Assembly: GCA_045226255.1 (NCBI GenBank)
Contig: JBGVCG010000026.1
Coordinates: 1 to 64,000 of the forward strand
Length of the DNA: 64,000 nucleotides
Source: UBA1181 sp045226255
GTDB taxonomy: Bacteria; Bacteroidota; Bacteroidia; Bacteroidales; Paludibacteraceae
Reading direction: 5' to 3'
Position 1 is the stretch's first letter. Each line of letters opens with the position of its first letter. Position numbers and translations under genes: made by a program. Below are positions 25,408-34,727 of the stretch, in pieces. The notes beneath the pieces are model-generated. The model saw only the letters and a list, made by a program, of their open reading frames with translations, had not been told where the DNA came from and made no database searches.

Positions 25408-27840
25408 TTACTCTTTCGCCACGGATATCGCTGTCACGACGACGGATGCCATGGTGATGATTGAACTTGAAATGGATACGATGAATGTGGTTCGTTCCTT
25501 GCTGTCTGTCGATTTGTCTATCTTCTCAGGAACGTAAATGTGTGATCCTGGCTCCACATTAGGATAATTCTTCATCCAGAGGATGTGCTTCGTGGATGCG
25601 ATTCTTCCGCTTGGGTAGGCCACGTACACGGATTTCTTCTTTGCGTTGCTGGTGAATCCGCCTGCTCCTTTGACGTAACTCCTGAGCCGTTTGGTGTTGT
25701 ACACTTCTTTCCCAGGTACTTGGACAGAACCGCCGATGGTAATTGTTTGCATCTCCAAAGGAATGAAGATGACATCTCCATTGGTGATTTTCAGATCAGA
25801 CTCTTCATCTCCTGGGTTCTCAAGGATCTTGTCGAGTTGGATGCCTACGAGATCTTGCCTTTCCATCAACTCTTTCCTGATCTTTTGTTTCATCTCGTCC
25901 TCTTCCGCATTGTTGAGCATCTCGATGATTTTTATATCCCTGCGCTTTTCCGCCTCTGTTCGGGTTGAATTACGGAGGAGGAACGCTCCCTTTGTGTAGG
26001 CGTATTGGGTGACACCTCCTGCCCGGGCTATTATGTCCGAAATCTTTTCTGTCTTGTCGGTGATGGCGTATACACCTGGTTGCCTTGCTTCTCCGACAAT
26101 TTGTACTGTTCCTAATTTCTCGTATCCTTCCTTGATGCGTACGGTGATTTGATCGTTAGGCATAAGCTTGAAGTCTCCGTCTGCTCCGTTGAGCTCGTTG
26201 TCCAGGGATAGTAGGAAGACCTCGGACTTCTTCTTTCCGTTCTTCAACTCATTATCGTCCTGGATCATACGCACGACCTCTATCTTGCTCGGATCCGCGT
26301 TCTCCTCAAAACCTTTCGACAGGAATATCATGTCTCGGAGGGTGGCGTTCTCGTAGTATGGGAACGCTCCTGGGGAGAGTACTCTTCCCAGAACATAAAT
26401 TTGTTTCTTGTACTCGAATTCGTTTTTGCCTCCGATCGTGACCACGTCCTCTTTCCGCAACTCGATGTTGAAGTTGCCGTCCATCAGGTCTTTCACGTTG
26501 AAGGAGATGATCTCAGGGGTGAGGTCTTCCTGCAGGCGGACGATCGTCGCGCTTCCCATGAAGGCGTCTTCCGTCAATCCGTCGGCTTTCTTCACCAGGT
26601 CTCTTAGCGACATCTTCTCTTCCAATGCGTAAACACCTGGTCGGAACACGCTTCCTGTGATTTGAACCCTATTGCTGTATTTCTCTAGGATTTGGCCTAT
26701 GCGGTAGACATCTCCTGCCTGTGGGGTGAACATTCCGAACAACTCCTTGGAGACGTCCGCTACGCTCTTCTCTCCGTCGATGTTTCTTGTGACGGATATC
26801 CTCTCCGTGTAGGCTTTGTCCGTGAATCCTCCGCAATAGTCTATCAACTTCTGGAGCGTCTCTCCCTCTTTCACTTCATAGATTCCTTCTCTTTTGACCT
26901 CTCCGATGATCTCAACTCTTTTCCCGTAGGTGGGTACTTGAATGACGTCCTGGTCTTGAAGCGTCGTGTTGCTAGGCATTACTCCGTTCGTCAGGAATTC
27001 GTAAAGGTCAACCTTGGCGATCTCCTTGCCTCCGCGGATCACCTTTATGTTTCGCATCGAACCGTTGTTGGATGGTCCTCCGCAAGCGTTCAGCGCATTG
27101 AACACGGAAGAGACGGAGGTTAGCGTGTAGCTGCCTGGTGTGGTCACCTCTCCCATGATGTACACTTTGATGGATCTTATGTTGTTGATGGAGACTGATA
27201 CGTTGGTCCTCCCGGTGTGGATGGAACTGTAGATCTCCGATAATTTTTTCTTGATGACTTTCTCTGCGTTCTCGATGGTGAGCCCGCTTATCTGCGCCAC
27301 CCCGGCGTTCGGGATGCGGATGTTCCCTTCTTTGTTGACGGTCAAGTCGTATGTCGCCTCCGCCATGCCGAAGACGTCTATGTGCAATACGTCGCTTGGG
27401 CCGATTACATAGTTGCGTGGCGTCGCGACGGATTGGCTAGGCTCGAACGACACTTTGCTGTTGCTGAAAAGGGAGAGTCCGAATATGCGGTTGTCGTGTG
27501 CGTCAGACTCCAACTTCCTATTCTGTGCGGCTGTCTCGGCTATTTTTTCGCTCATTTCCGCAACTTCGACAGGGGAAGACTCTTGTGCCTCGATCTCGTT
27601 GATACGCATCTTCAGTTTTTCCCACTCTGCGGATGGCATCTTCCTCGCCTTCGCGATCTGCTCAATATCAGCTAGCGTATATCCCGCATCAGTGTATTTC
27701 TTCACGAAATCTGTAATCTGCGGGTCTTTTAATTGATCCACTTTGACGCTTTGTAGGTTGTTGATCGATATGCCTGCCGCGACTGAGAAGAATATAAAAC
27801 CAAACAAGAAAATGGTGAATACGTTTAGTCTTTTTATCAT
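25408..27840 (-). CDS. Wza-like polysaccharide export protein with multiple SLBB domains
   Basis: 810 residues from the ATG at 27840; a TTG 9 bases earlier is possible. It has a signal anchor (MIKRLNVFTIFLFGFIFFSVAAG), a charged helical stretch (about 40-120), the polysaccharide-export motif YVIGPSDVLHIDVFG near 145, then a series of at least five SLBB units (for example VYIMGEVTTPGSYTL, VEIIGEVKREGIYEV, VQITGSVFRPGVYAL, VQIVGEARQPGVYAI). It ends in a hydrophobic segment that could span a membrane. It is much larger than E. coli Wza, as is usual in Bacteroidetes. The protein would form the outer-membrane export channel. Confidence 0.9.
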   Translation of the reverse strand: MIKRLNVFTIFLFGFIFFSVAAGISINNLQSVKVDQLKDPQITDFVKKYTDAGYTLADIEQIAKARKMPSAEWEKLKMRINEIEAQESSPVEVAEMSEKIAETAAQNRKLESDAHDNRIFGLSLFSNSKVSFEPSQSVATPRNYVIGPSDVLHIDVFGMAEATYDLTVNKEGNIRIPNAGVAQISGLTIENAEKVIKKKLSEIYSSIHTGRTNVSVSINNIRSIKVYIMGEVTTPGSYTLTSVSSVFNALNACGGPSNNGSMRNIKVIRGGKEIAKVDLYEFLTNGVMPSNTTLQDQDVIQVPTYGKRVEIIGEVKREGIYEVKEGETLQKLIDYCGGFTDKAYTERISVTRNIDGEKSVADVSKELFGMFTPQAGDVYRIGQILEKYSNRVQITGSVFRPGVYALEEKMSLRDLVKKADGLTEDAFMGSATIVRLQEDLTPEIISFNVKDLMDGNFNIELRKEDVVTIGGKNEFEYKKQIYVLGRVLSPGAFPYYENATLRDMIFLSKGFEENADPSKIEVVRMIQDDNELKNGKKKSEVFLLSLDNELNGADGDFKLMPNDQITVRIKEGYEKLGTVQIVGEARQPGVYAITDKTEKISDIIARAGGVTQYAYTKGAFLLRNSTRTEAEKRRDIKIIEMLNNAEEDEMKQKIRKELMERQDLVGIQLDKILENPGDEESDLKITNGDVIFIPLEMQTITIGGSVQVPGKEVYNTKRLRSYVKGAGGFTSNAKKKSVYVAYPSGRIASTKHILWMKNYPNVEPGSHIYVPEKIDKSTDSKERTTFIVSISSSIITMASVVVTAISVAKE

Positions 27841-27869
27841 ATGTGCCAATTTGTTTTTATTCTAAGATG

Positions 27870-27877
27870 CAAAAATA
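27870..27877 (-). promoter_or_regulatory. -7 element before the Wza-like gene
   Basis: On the minus strand this reads TATTTTTG, matching TAnnTTTG, about 30 bases before the ATG at 27840. The -33 position is not a clear TTG. Confidence 0.45.
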
Positions 27878-27990
27878 CTCTATTTTATTTATTTTCCATA
27901 CGTTTTGGTTTTAAAAAGTGTTATGATAAGGGATTATCTTCCACTGTAATTATTGGCTGAAATCGATTGGCGAAGTGTTGGTTCGCATGT

Positions 27991-28021
27991 TTGCGCACTT
28001 CCTTCTTTTTGCGTAATTTCG
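27991..28021 (+). promoter_or_regulatory. Probable promoter of the ABC-F gene
   Basis: TTG, a 20-bp spacer and TAATTTCG, which is one base off the TAnnTTTG consensus, end 20 bases before the ATG at 28042. Confidence 0.5.
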
Positions 28022-28041
28022 CGGCTCGAAAATGTTTGATT

Positions 28042-29682
28042 ATGATTTCAGTAGATGGCTTGACGGTTGAGTTCTCCGGCTCAACGCTCTTTGAGAATAT
28101 TTCGTTCCAGGTGAACGAGAGTGACAGAATCGCCTTGATGGGCAAGAACGGTGCGGGTAAATCTACCTTGCTGAAGATCTTGGCGGGCGTGCAGAACCCT
28201 ACCCGTGGATCGGTGACGGCCCCGAAGGGTACGGTGATCGCCTACCTGCCGCAACACTTGATGACGGAAGACCACCGCACGGTCTTCGAGGAGGCTTCGC
28301 TCGCCTTCGAGGAACTCTTCGCCATGGAACGTGAGATTGAACGGATGAACCAAGAGCTTTCCGAACGTACTGACTACGAGAGCGATAGCTATATGGAACT
28401 GATCGAAAAGGTCTCTACCCTGAGCGAGAAGTTCTACTCCATCGAGGAGACGAACTACGAGGCGGATGTGGAGAAGACATTGCTCGGTCTGGGCTTCGTC
28501 CGTGAGGATTTCAACAAGCCGACGAGCCAATTCAGCGGTGGCTGGCGCATGCGTATCGAATTGGCGAAACTACTGCTCCGTAAGCCGGATGTCCTCTTGC
28601 TGGACGAGCCGACGAACCACCTCGACATCGAGTCGATCCAATGGCTGGAGTCTTTCTTGGTGGAGAGCGGTAAGGCGGTCATCGTGATTTCCCACGACCG
28701 CGCCTTCGTCGATAACATCACGACACGCACCATCGAGGTGACCATGGGCCGTATCTACGACTATAAAGTGAACTATTCCCACTACCTGGAACTGCGCAAG
28801 GAGCGTCGCGAACAGCAGCAGAAGGCTTACGACGAACAGCAAAAGATGATCGCGGAGACGAAGGAGTTCATCGAACGCTTCAAGGGCACGTACTCTAAAA
28901 CGTTGCAGGTGCAGTCGCGCGTGAAGATGCTGGAGAAACTGGAGATCTTGGAGGTGGACGAGGAGGATACCTCGGCTCTCCGCCTGAAGTTCCCGCCTTC
29001 GCCTCGATCGGGTAGCTTCCCTGTCATTGCGGACCGTGTGGGCAAGTCTTACGGTGATCACTTGGTCTTCAAGGATGCTTCGTTCACCATCGCACGTGGC
29101 GAGAAGGTGGCTTTCGTGGGCAAGAACGGTGAGGGTAAATCTACCATGGTGAAGTGCATCATGAACGAAATAGAGCATGAGGGCACGTTGACGTTAGGGC
29201 ATAATGTGATGATCGGTTATTTCGCACAAAACCAGGCTTCCCTGATGGATGGAGAACTGACGGTCTTCCAGACGATCGACGACGTGGCGAAGGGGGAGAT
29301 CCGCAATAAGATCAAGGACCTCTTAGGCGCTTTCATGTTCGGCGGAGAGAACTCGACGAAGAAGGTGAAGGTGCTTTCGGGCGGTGAACGTACCCGTCTG
29401 GCGATGATCAAATTGTTGCTCGAACCGGTCAACCTCCTCATCTTGGACGAGCCGACGAACCACTTGGACATGAAGACCAAGGATATCCTGAAGGCTGCCC
29501 TGAAGGATTTCGACGGTACGCTGATCGTGGTTTCGCACGACCGTGATTTCTTGGATGGATTGGTCACGAAGGTCTATGAGTTCGGACATCAACGGGTGAC
29601 CGAACACTTGGAGGGCATCTATGAGTTCCTGAAGAAAAAGAAGATGGAGAGCCTCCGTGAGATAGAACGCAAGGACCGTTAA
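28042..29682 (+). CDS. ABC-F family ATPase
   Basis: 546 residues from the ATG at 28042 (MISVDGLTVEFSG). Two ABC domains are joined by a charged linker. Each has Walker A (GKNGAGKST, GKNGEGKST), a signature (FSGGWRMR, LSGGERTR) and Walker B with the DEPTNHLD motif typical of ABC-F proteins. There are no membrane segments. ABC-F proteins act on ribosomes, relieving stalling or giving antibiotic protection. The housekeeping context suggests a translation factor (Uup/EttA-like) rather than resistance. Confidence 0.9.
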   Translation: MISVDGLTVEFSGSTLFENISFQVNESDRIALMGKNGAGKSTLLKILAGVQNPTRGSVTAPKGTVIAYLPQHLMTEDHRTVFEEASLAFEELFAMEREIERMNQELSERTDYESDSYMELIEKVSTLSEKFYSIEETNYEADVEKTLLGLGFVREDFNKPTSQFSGGWRMRIELAKLLLRKPDVLLLDEPTNHLDIESIQWLESFLVESGKAVIVISHDRAFVDNITTRTIEVTMGRIYDYKVNYSHYLELRKERREQQQKAYDEQQKMIAETKEFIERFKGTYSKTLQVQSRVKMLEKLEILEVDEEDTSALRLKFPPSPRSGSFPVIADRVGKSYGDHLVFKDASFTIARGEKVAFVGKNGEGKSTMVKCIMNEIEHEGTLTLGHNVMIGYFAQNQASLMDGELTVFQTIDDVAKGEIRNKIKDLLGAFMFGGENSTKKVKVLSGGERTRLAMIKLLLEPVNLLILDEPTNHLDMKTKDILKAALKDFDGTLIVVSHDRDFLDGLVTKVYEFGHQRVTEHLEGIYEFLKKKKMESLREIERKDR

Positions 29683-29691
29683 TCGTTTCGC

Positions 29692-30273
29692 TTATTTCAG
29701 CCCTTCCGTGCCGACGCACACACCGTTGGCGAAGAATCCTATGTGCTTGTCGCTCAGCTCTGTGATGGTGTAGAATGGTTGTTCTTTCTTCCCCTTCTCA
29801 ATGGCTGTGATTTGGTCGTCGGAGCCGTCCGATTGCAGGATGTACGTCCCGATTTTCACTGTCCCTACATTGACGAATCCTTTGTAGAGTTTGCTCTTCT
29901 CGGGGTCGCACGAAACCCAGCCGAATTTAGGGCTGAAGAGGGGATGGTCCAACGTGCAGGTGAGGCTCTTTCCGCTCTTGAAACGGTAGGTGACGAAGTC
30001 GGTGTGGTTCTTCTCGGCTACCGCCTTCACGATGCTCTTGCCCATTGTGTTGCTGGTGGTGTAGGACAATACTTCGTCCCCCTCTTTTATCTCTTCGATG
30101 TTCTTTTCGGAGCCGTCCGCCATCGTGATCTTCGTGCCTTTGACGAGGCAGTGCACGTCCAAACCGTCGAAATCCATTCTCTCTGTCGATACGGTCTGTG
30201 ATACAGTCGTTTCCGCCAATGCGCATAGGGTGTAGGCCCAAAATGCTAAAATGAATAGTATGCTCTTTTTCAT
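29692..30273 (-). CDS. Secreted stand-alone Hint (Hedgehog/intein) domain protein
   Basis: 193 residues with a signal peptide (cleavage about after ALA20). A short 21-residue segment precedes His41-Cys42, which starts a Hint domain: HCLVKGTKITMADGSEKNIE, EIKEGDEVLSY, the block-B TLDHPLFS near residue 112, and a C-terminal block F-like YTITELSDKHIGFFANG followed by VCVGTE in place of the usual His-Asn. The splicing nucleophile and the block-B His are present but the C-terminal Asn is missing, so N-terminal cleavage is chemically possible while splicing is not. It lies 20 bp downstream of dgt. No toxin or carrier domain is fused. Confidence 0.8.
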   Translation of the reverse strand: MKKSILFILAFWAYTLCALAETTVSQTVSTERMDFDGLDVHCLVKGTKITMADGSEKNIEEIKEGDEVLSYTTSNTMGKSIVKAVAEKNHTDFVTYRFKSGKSLTCTLDHPLFSPKFGWVSCDPEKSKLYKGFVNVGTVKIGTYILQSDGSDDQITAIEKGKKEQPFYTITELSDKHIGFFANGVCVGTEGLK

Positions 30274-30293
30274 GGGTAATCCTCCTTTGATTT

Positions 30294-31628
30294 TTATAGG
30301 CTAGGCAAGCTCATGCCGTTAATTTTACGATAGAGGTCCAATGCGTAGATGTCGGTCATGCCCGACAGGTAATCCAGCACCGCCATGATTTTGCGGTAAG
30401 GGTCTTCGTTCTCGGTCTCATATTGCTCAGGGATACGGTTGATGAGTTGCCTTGAGTAGGCCTTGTCGGGGTTGAACACCGCATTGACCACCTTGTCGAT
30501 GAGTGTGTGGATGATGTTGTAACCGGCTATCTCGATGTCCATCACCACATTGGACTTGTATATCTTCTTGAGGGATATCTCCTGGCACTGGCGGTAGGCT
30601 TTTCCTACCAGTTCGGACATGTCGTCGATGAGCGCTCCTTGGAAGGTCCCTTCCATGATGGCCTCCTCGTTCCGCAGGAAGGCGTTGGAACATTCGTCCA
30701 CAAGCACTCCGATGACGGAGGAGCGCAGGTAGGCGATCTGCTCGTTCTCGTCGTCCACCGCATCCATGTGTTGGCGTTTCCTCGCCTGCTGTTCCTCCGT
30801 GAAAAAGGAGAGCAGGAGGTTCTTCGCCTCGTTGTTGCTGAGGAGTTTCAGCTTGTGGGCGTCCTCGATGTCCATGATCTCGTAGCAGATGTCGTCGGCC
30901 GCCTCCACGAGGTAGACGAGCGGGTGACGAGCGTATTTGTATTCGTCGAGGCGGATCATGCCGAGGTCCTCCGCTATCTTCACGAAATCCTCCTTCTCGC
31001 TCTGGAAGAAGCCGAATTTCTTCTTCTTGGCGCTGACATAGTCTGATTTGTACGGGTATTTCACGATGGAGGCGATAGTGGAATAGGTCAGGACGAACCC
31101 ACCTTTCCTACGCCCGTTGAACTGGTGCGTCAGGAGGCGGAAAGCGTTGGCGTTTCCTTCGAAGTGGATGATATCGTTCCATTGGCTATCCGTCAGGTTG
31201 TATTTGCTTTTCAGCTCTTGCCCTTTTCCTTCGGAGAAGTAGGAGGCGATGGCGGTCTCCCCGGAGTGCCCGAAAGGAGGGTTCCCCATGTCGTGCGCCA
31301 GGCAGCCGGCTGAGATGATGGAGCCGATTTCAGTGATGCTTTCAGGTAGGCTCTCCCCGTATTTCTCCTTAAGGAGCTTCGCCACGGCATTGCCTAGCGA
31401 GCGTCCCACGCAGGATACTTCGAGGCTGTGCGTCAGCCTATTGTGCACGAAAATACTACCAGGGAGGGGGAATACCTGCGTTTTGTTCTGCAGCCTGCGG
31501 AAAGGGGAGGAGAAGATGAGCCGGTCGAAGTCCCGTTGGAACTCGGTGCGGTCTTGTTGTTTCTCGTCGTGGTAGTTCTCCAAGCCGAAACGCTTGGTGG
31601 TGATTAGTTTTTCCCAATCCATCTTCAT
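30294..31628 (-). CDS. dgt: Deoxyguanosinetriphosphate triphosphohydrolase (dGTPase)
   Basis: 444 residues of the HD-domain dNTPase family, which splits dGTP into deoxyguanosine and triphosphate. The metal site is seen as NRLTHSLEVS, HDMGNPPFGHSG and HFEGNANAFR. The N-terminus (DWEKLITTKRFG...DRTEFQRDFDRLIFSSPFRRLQNKTQV) is typical. The start is either the ATG at 31628 or the one at 31622. Confidence 0.93.
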   Translation of the reverse strand: MKMDWEKLITTKRFGLENYHDEKQQDRTEFQRDFDRLIFSSPFRRLQNKTQVFPLPGSIFVHNRLTHSLEVSCVGRSLGNAVAKLLKEKYGESLPESITEIGSIISAGCLAHDMGNPPFGHSGETAIASYFSEGKGQELKSKYNLTDSQWNDIIHFEGNANAFRLLTHQFNGRRKGGFVLTYSTIASIVKYPYKSDYVSAKKKKFGFFQSEKEDFVKIAEDLGMIRLDEYKYARHPLVYLVEAADDICYEIMDIEDAHKLKLLSNNEAKNLLLSFFTEEQQARKRQHMDAVDDENEQIAYLRSSVIGVLVDECSNAFLRNEEAIMEGTFQGALIDDMSELVGKAYRQCQEISLKKIYKSNVVMDIEIAGYNIIHTLIDKVVNAVFNPDKAYSRQLINRIPEQYETENEDPYRKIMAVLDYLSGMTDIYALDLYRKINGMSLPSL

Positions 31629-31680
31629 GTCACACTCCTCCTGTATATCGTAAAATTTATATCACAAATATAGCAAAATT

Positions 31681-32586
31681 TTATGAGGAAAGCCATTTGC
31701 CCAGTTCTTCCAGGCTCATGCCCCTCCTTTCCGCATAGGCTCTTTTTTGGTCGTCGGCGATGGCCCCCACGATGAAGTAGAAGGCTTGCGGGTGTGCGAT
31801 GTGTAGTCCGCAGATGGAGGCGTTGGGGCGCATGGCGCAGTTTTCGGTTAAGGTGATGCCGATGTCGCCTAGGTGGATGAGCTGGTCCGCCTCCCTGAGC
31901 AGGGAGATGTCCGGCAATGCGGGGTAGCCGAATGCGGGACGGATTCCCTTGGCCTGCGTGGTGTTGGCGTAGCCCCAGTACTCGGTGCGTATCTTTTCGT
32001 GGAGCCATTCGGCGGTTGCTTCCGCCAGCCTGTCGGCCACGCTTTTGATGAGCAGTGAGGTGTAGTCGTCGCCCTCCGCCTTGACCCTCTCCGCCCATTC
32101 GTCGCCTCCATGTACGGTGACGGCGAAGAGTCCGATGTAGTCTTTTTCGGGGGATATGAAGTCGACCATGGAGAGACAACAGTCTTTCCGTTCGCTGATG
32201 TGTTGCTGCCGAAGCATGGGGAATGAGGTGGTGCCCGATTCGTCGGTGAGGAGTATGCTATCCTCTGTGGCTTTCGCCTTGGAGAAGTAGACCATGGCGG
32301 ATAGGGAGAATATTCCCTCCTTGATGCCCCTCCTGATTACCTCTTGCGCATCATGCATGAGTTGGTAGGCCTCTTTCGCCTTCTCCTGCTCCTCGGGGTG
32401 GTATCGCAGCAACCATTGCGTCTTGCAGGCGGGGCAGTCGCACAGCGTCTCCAGTCCTTTGAAGTCTCCCGTCACCCTCCAGGCATGGAAGAAGTAGCTC
32501 CAGTCTATCAGGGGAACAACGGAGAAAACATCGATGGAATCGATGATTTTCCTTCCGAGAAAGGTGGGGCGGACAGGAGAGTACAT
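31681..32586 (-). CDS. Stand-alone MetH reactivation (AdoMet-binding) domain protein
   Basis: 301 residues, all matching the C-terminal activation domain of cobalamin-dependent methionine synthase: VPLIDWSYFFHAWR near residue 25, WLHEKIRTEYWGYA, the AdoMet-binding RPAFGYPALPD, and HPQAFYFIVGAI. The catalytic, folate and B12 domains of MetH are absent here and must lie elsewhere if the protein works on MetH. It has a CDCPACK cysteine cluster (Cys49, 51, 54) that I do not associate with the usual domain. It is 12 bp downstream of the transporter gene. Confidence 0.8.
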   Translation of the reverse strand: MYSPVRPTFLGRKIIDSIDVFSVVPLIDWSYFFHAWRVTGDFKGLETLCDCPACKTQWLLRYHPEEQEKAKEAYQLMHDAQEVIRRGIKEGIFSLSAMVYFSKAKATEDSILLTDESGTTSFPMLRQQHISERKDCCLSMVDFISPEKDYIGLFAVTVHGGDEWAERVKAEGDDYTSLLIKSVADRLAEATAEWLHEKIRTEYWGYANTTQAKGIRPAFGYPALPDISLLREADQLIHLGDIGITLTENCAMRPNASICGLHIAHPQAFYFIVGAIADDQKRAYAERRGMSLEELGKWLSS

Positions 32587-32598
32587 GTCGGGGGCTCT

Positions 32599-34284
32599 TT
32601 ACTGGTTGACCTCCTGCAATGCTGATTCTCCTGCGTTGTTGCGTCTGCTGCTCAATTCCGTCGTGATGGTGTCCATCATCTCTTGGTTGAGCGGGTATAG
32701 GTACATTAAGAAGGCTCCTATGAGTGCGATGATGGCAGGGATCCAGCTCATCAGATGGATGATGCCCGGCACCGCGTTCTGTATGGCGATGGAGTCTTGT
32801 CCGTTGTATGCGTATATGCTCAAAACCCATCCGATGATGGCGCCCGCGATGCCTCCACCGAACTTCGTGGCGAAGGAGCCTGCAGAGTAGACGAGGCCTG
32901 TTGCCCGTCGTCCGTTCATGTATTCGGAATAGTCCGCCGCGTCTCCTAACATGGCGAAGAAGAGGGTAGGCATGATGGCTGCGGCACATTCAGAAAGACA
33001 GCCGACCGCGAAGATGGCGGAGGTGTCTTGAGGCCCGCAGAAATACAGGAGCGAGTTGATGGCTCCGGAAACGAGCAACGCTCCGATGAAGAGGTTCTTC
33101 TTGCCGAACTTCTTGCTGAGCGGACTGGTGATGGCGGCGCCGACGATCGAGGCGATCATCAGGGCGGTCATGTATCCTCCCGCCAACAATTGGTTGTGGA
33201 TGTAGTGGGTGAAGTAGATGACTGTGATGCCTTGCTTCATGTTGTTGTATATGTTGAAGACCAATCCGACGATCAACAGTACCACCCATGGTTTGTTGTG
33301 GATCAGGTCTATCAGGTCATCCTTGATGTTCTCCTTCTGTGTGGCTGGCGGGGTCACCCGCTCCCGTGTGTGGTAGAAGGTGATGAAGAGGCAAAGGACG
33401 AGGATGATGGAGAGCGAATAGATCGCCTTGCTATATCCTTCGTTCTGGTTGATGAGGGTGATCGCGCCTGCGTTCTGTTGGTTATCTCCGATGCCGAACA
33501 CCTTGGAGAGCATGGTGCTGATATCGGTCTTCCCCTCCTTGACATCCGCCTCTCCCTCTACGATGAAGGTGACAGGTTGGTTGGCTTGCAGGGAGAAACT
33601 CTTCCCGATCGTCGCGTCATCCTTTGGATCGTTTGCCAGAAGGAAGGTGGCGGTTCCACCCATCGTGTTGATATTCACGTTCTTGACATCTTCCGGTGAC
33701 GTGATGGTCACTTCGAATTTTTTGTCGTCGATTTTCTGGATCTCCATGTCCGGGTTGATCTCTCCGTAGAGGGCTACGAGCAGCAATAGAGAAAATTGCA
33801 CGATCATACCTCCCACGAATGCGCCTACCATGCGGAACGAGCCGATGCTGGTACGCTCCTTGTCGTCGCCTGTCATGACGGCCATCAAGGCTCCGTAAGG
33901 GATGTTGTTGGCTGTGTAGATGAGGGTGAAGAGAAGGTAGGTTGCGAATGCGTAAGCGGTTTTCCAGCCCATCGACCAACTCTCAGGGCAAGTGTAGAGC
34001 AATGACAGAATGACGCCGAGCGGGATGGCTGTCCAGAGGATCCAAGGCCTGAACTTTCCGAAACGGGTCTTGGTGCGGTCGCCGATCGCGCCCATGATCA
34101 CATCCGTGAATCCGTCGCTGGTTCTTGCCACCAGCATGAGTGTCGCAACGATGCCCGGCGCTATGCCGAAGACATCTGTGTAGAAGATGAAGAGGAATAC
34201 GGAGACACCGCGCCATGCGATGTTTGCGGACGCGTCGCCCAAGGCATACGCGATCTTTTCTCTGATGGATAGTTTTTCTGCCAT
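32599..34284 (-). CDS. GPH-family (MFS) sugar symporter with a large loop insertion
   Basis: 561 residues. The N-terminus (KIAYALGDASANIAW...FIFYTDVFGI) and the DRTKTRFGKFRPWIL motif are diagnostic of the glycoside-pentoside-hexuronide:cation symporter family. The usual length is about 450-480. The extra is a hydrophilic insert of about 110 residues (about 180-290), rich in beta-type sequence (VTITSPEDVKNVNI, ANQPVTFIVEGEADV), between membrane spans. The substrate is unknown. The gene is 8 bp downstream of tadA. Confidence 0.88.
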   Translation of the reverse strand: MAEKLSIREKIAYALGDASANIAWRGVSVFLFIFYTDVFGIAPGIVATLMLVARTSDGFTDVIMGAIGDRTKTRFGKFRPWILWTAIPLGVILSLLYTCPESWSMGWKTAYAFATYLLFTLIYTANNIPYGALMAVMTGDDKERTSIGSFRMVGAFVGGMIVQFSLLLLVALYGEINPDMEIQKIDDKKFEVTITSPEDVKNVNINTMGGTATFLLANDPKDDATIGKSFSLQANQPVTFIVEGEADVKEGKTDISTMLSKVFGIGDNQQNAGAITLINQNEGYSKAIYSLSIILVLCLFITFYHTRERVTPPATQKENIKDDLIDLIHNKPWVVLLIVGLVFNIYNNMKQGITVIYFTHYIHNQLLAGGYMTALMIASIVGAAITSPLSKKFGKKNLFIGALLVSGAINSLLYFCGPQDTSAIFAVGCLSECAAAIMPTLFFAMLGDAADYSEYMNGRRATGLVYSAGSFATKFGGGIAGAIIGWVLSIYAYNGQDSIAIQNAVPGIIHLMSWIPAIIALIGAFLMYLYPLNQEMMDTITTELSSRRNNAGESALQEVNQ

Positions 34285-34292
34285 ATCTGTGA

Positions 34293-34727
34293 TTATTTCC
34301 TTAATTTCTTAAAAAACTCTGTCATGAGTTGCGAACACTCCTCCTGCAGCACACCGGAGACCACCGCACATTTAGGGTGCAGGGCGTTGGGCGCATAGAC
34401 GCTATAGCCACGCTTCGGGTCGGGCGCCCCGTAGACCACCTTGCTGATCTGAGCCCAACCGATGGCGCCGGCGCACATGACGCAAGGCTCGACGGTGACG
34501 TATAAGGCGCACTCTGCCAAGTATTTGCCTCCCAAGTAATCAGCCGCCATGGTGATGGCCTGCATCTCCGCATGAGCCGTCACATCGTGTAATGTCTCCG
34601 TGAGGTTGTGGGCCTTTGCGATGATTTGCTCGCCATGGACGATGACCGCACCGATGGGCACCTCGTCCTTCATTCCTGCCTTCTTCGCCTCAGCGAGGGC
34701 TTGCCGCATGTAATATTCGTCGTTCAT
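34293..34727 (-). CDS. tadA: tRNA-specific adenosine deaminase-like protein (TadA)
   Basis: 144 residues. It converts the wobble adenosine of tRNA-Arg(ACG) to inosine. The zinc and catalytic motif HAEMQAI and the second zinc motif PCVMCAGAI are both present. Its start overlaps the stop of the upstream small gene (34724-34727). Confidence 0.92.
   Translation of the reverse strand: MNDEYYMRQALAEAKKAGMKDEVPIGAVIVHGEQIIAKAHNLTETLHDVTAHAEMQAITMAADYLGGKYLAECALYVTVEPCVMCAGAIGWAQISKVVYGAPDPKRGYSVYAPNALHPKCAVVSGVLQEECSQLMTEFFKKLRK

Noticed and set aside
28042..29682. The ABC-F protein as an antibiotic-resistance determinant
   Set aside because: Nothing in the context (no mobile element, no leader attenuator) supports resistance; the sequence fits a housekeeping ABC-F factor.
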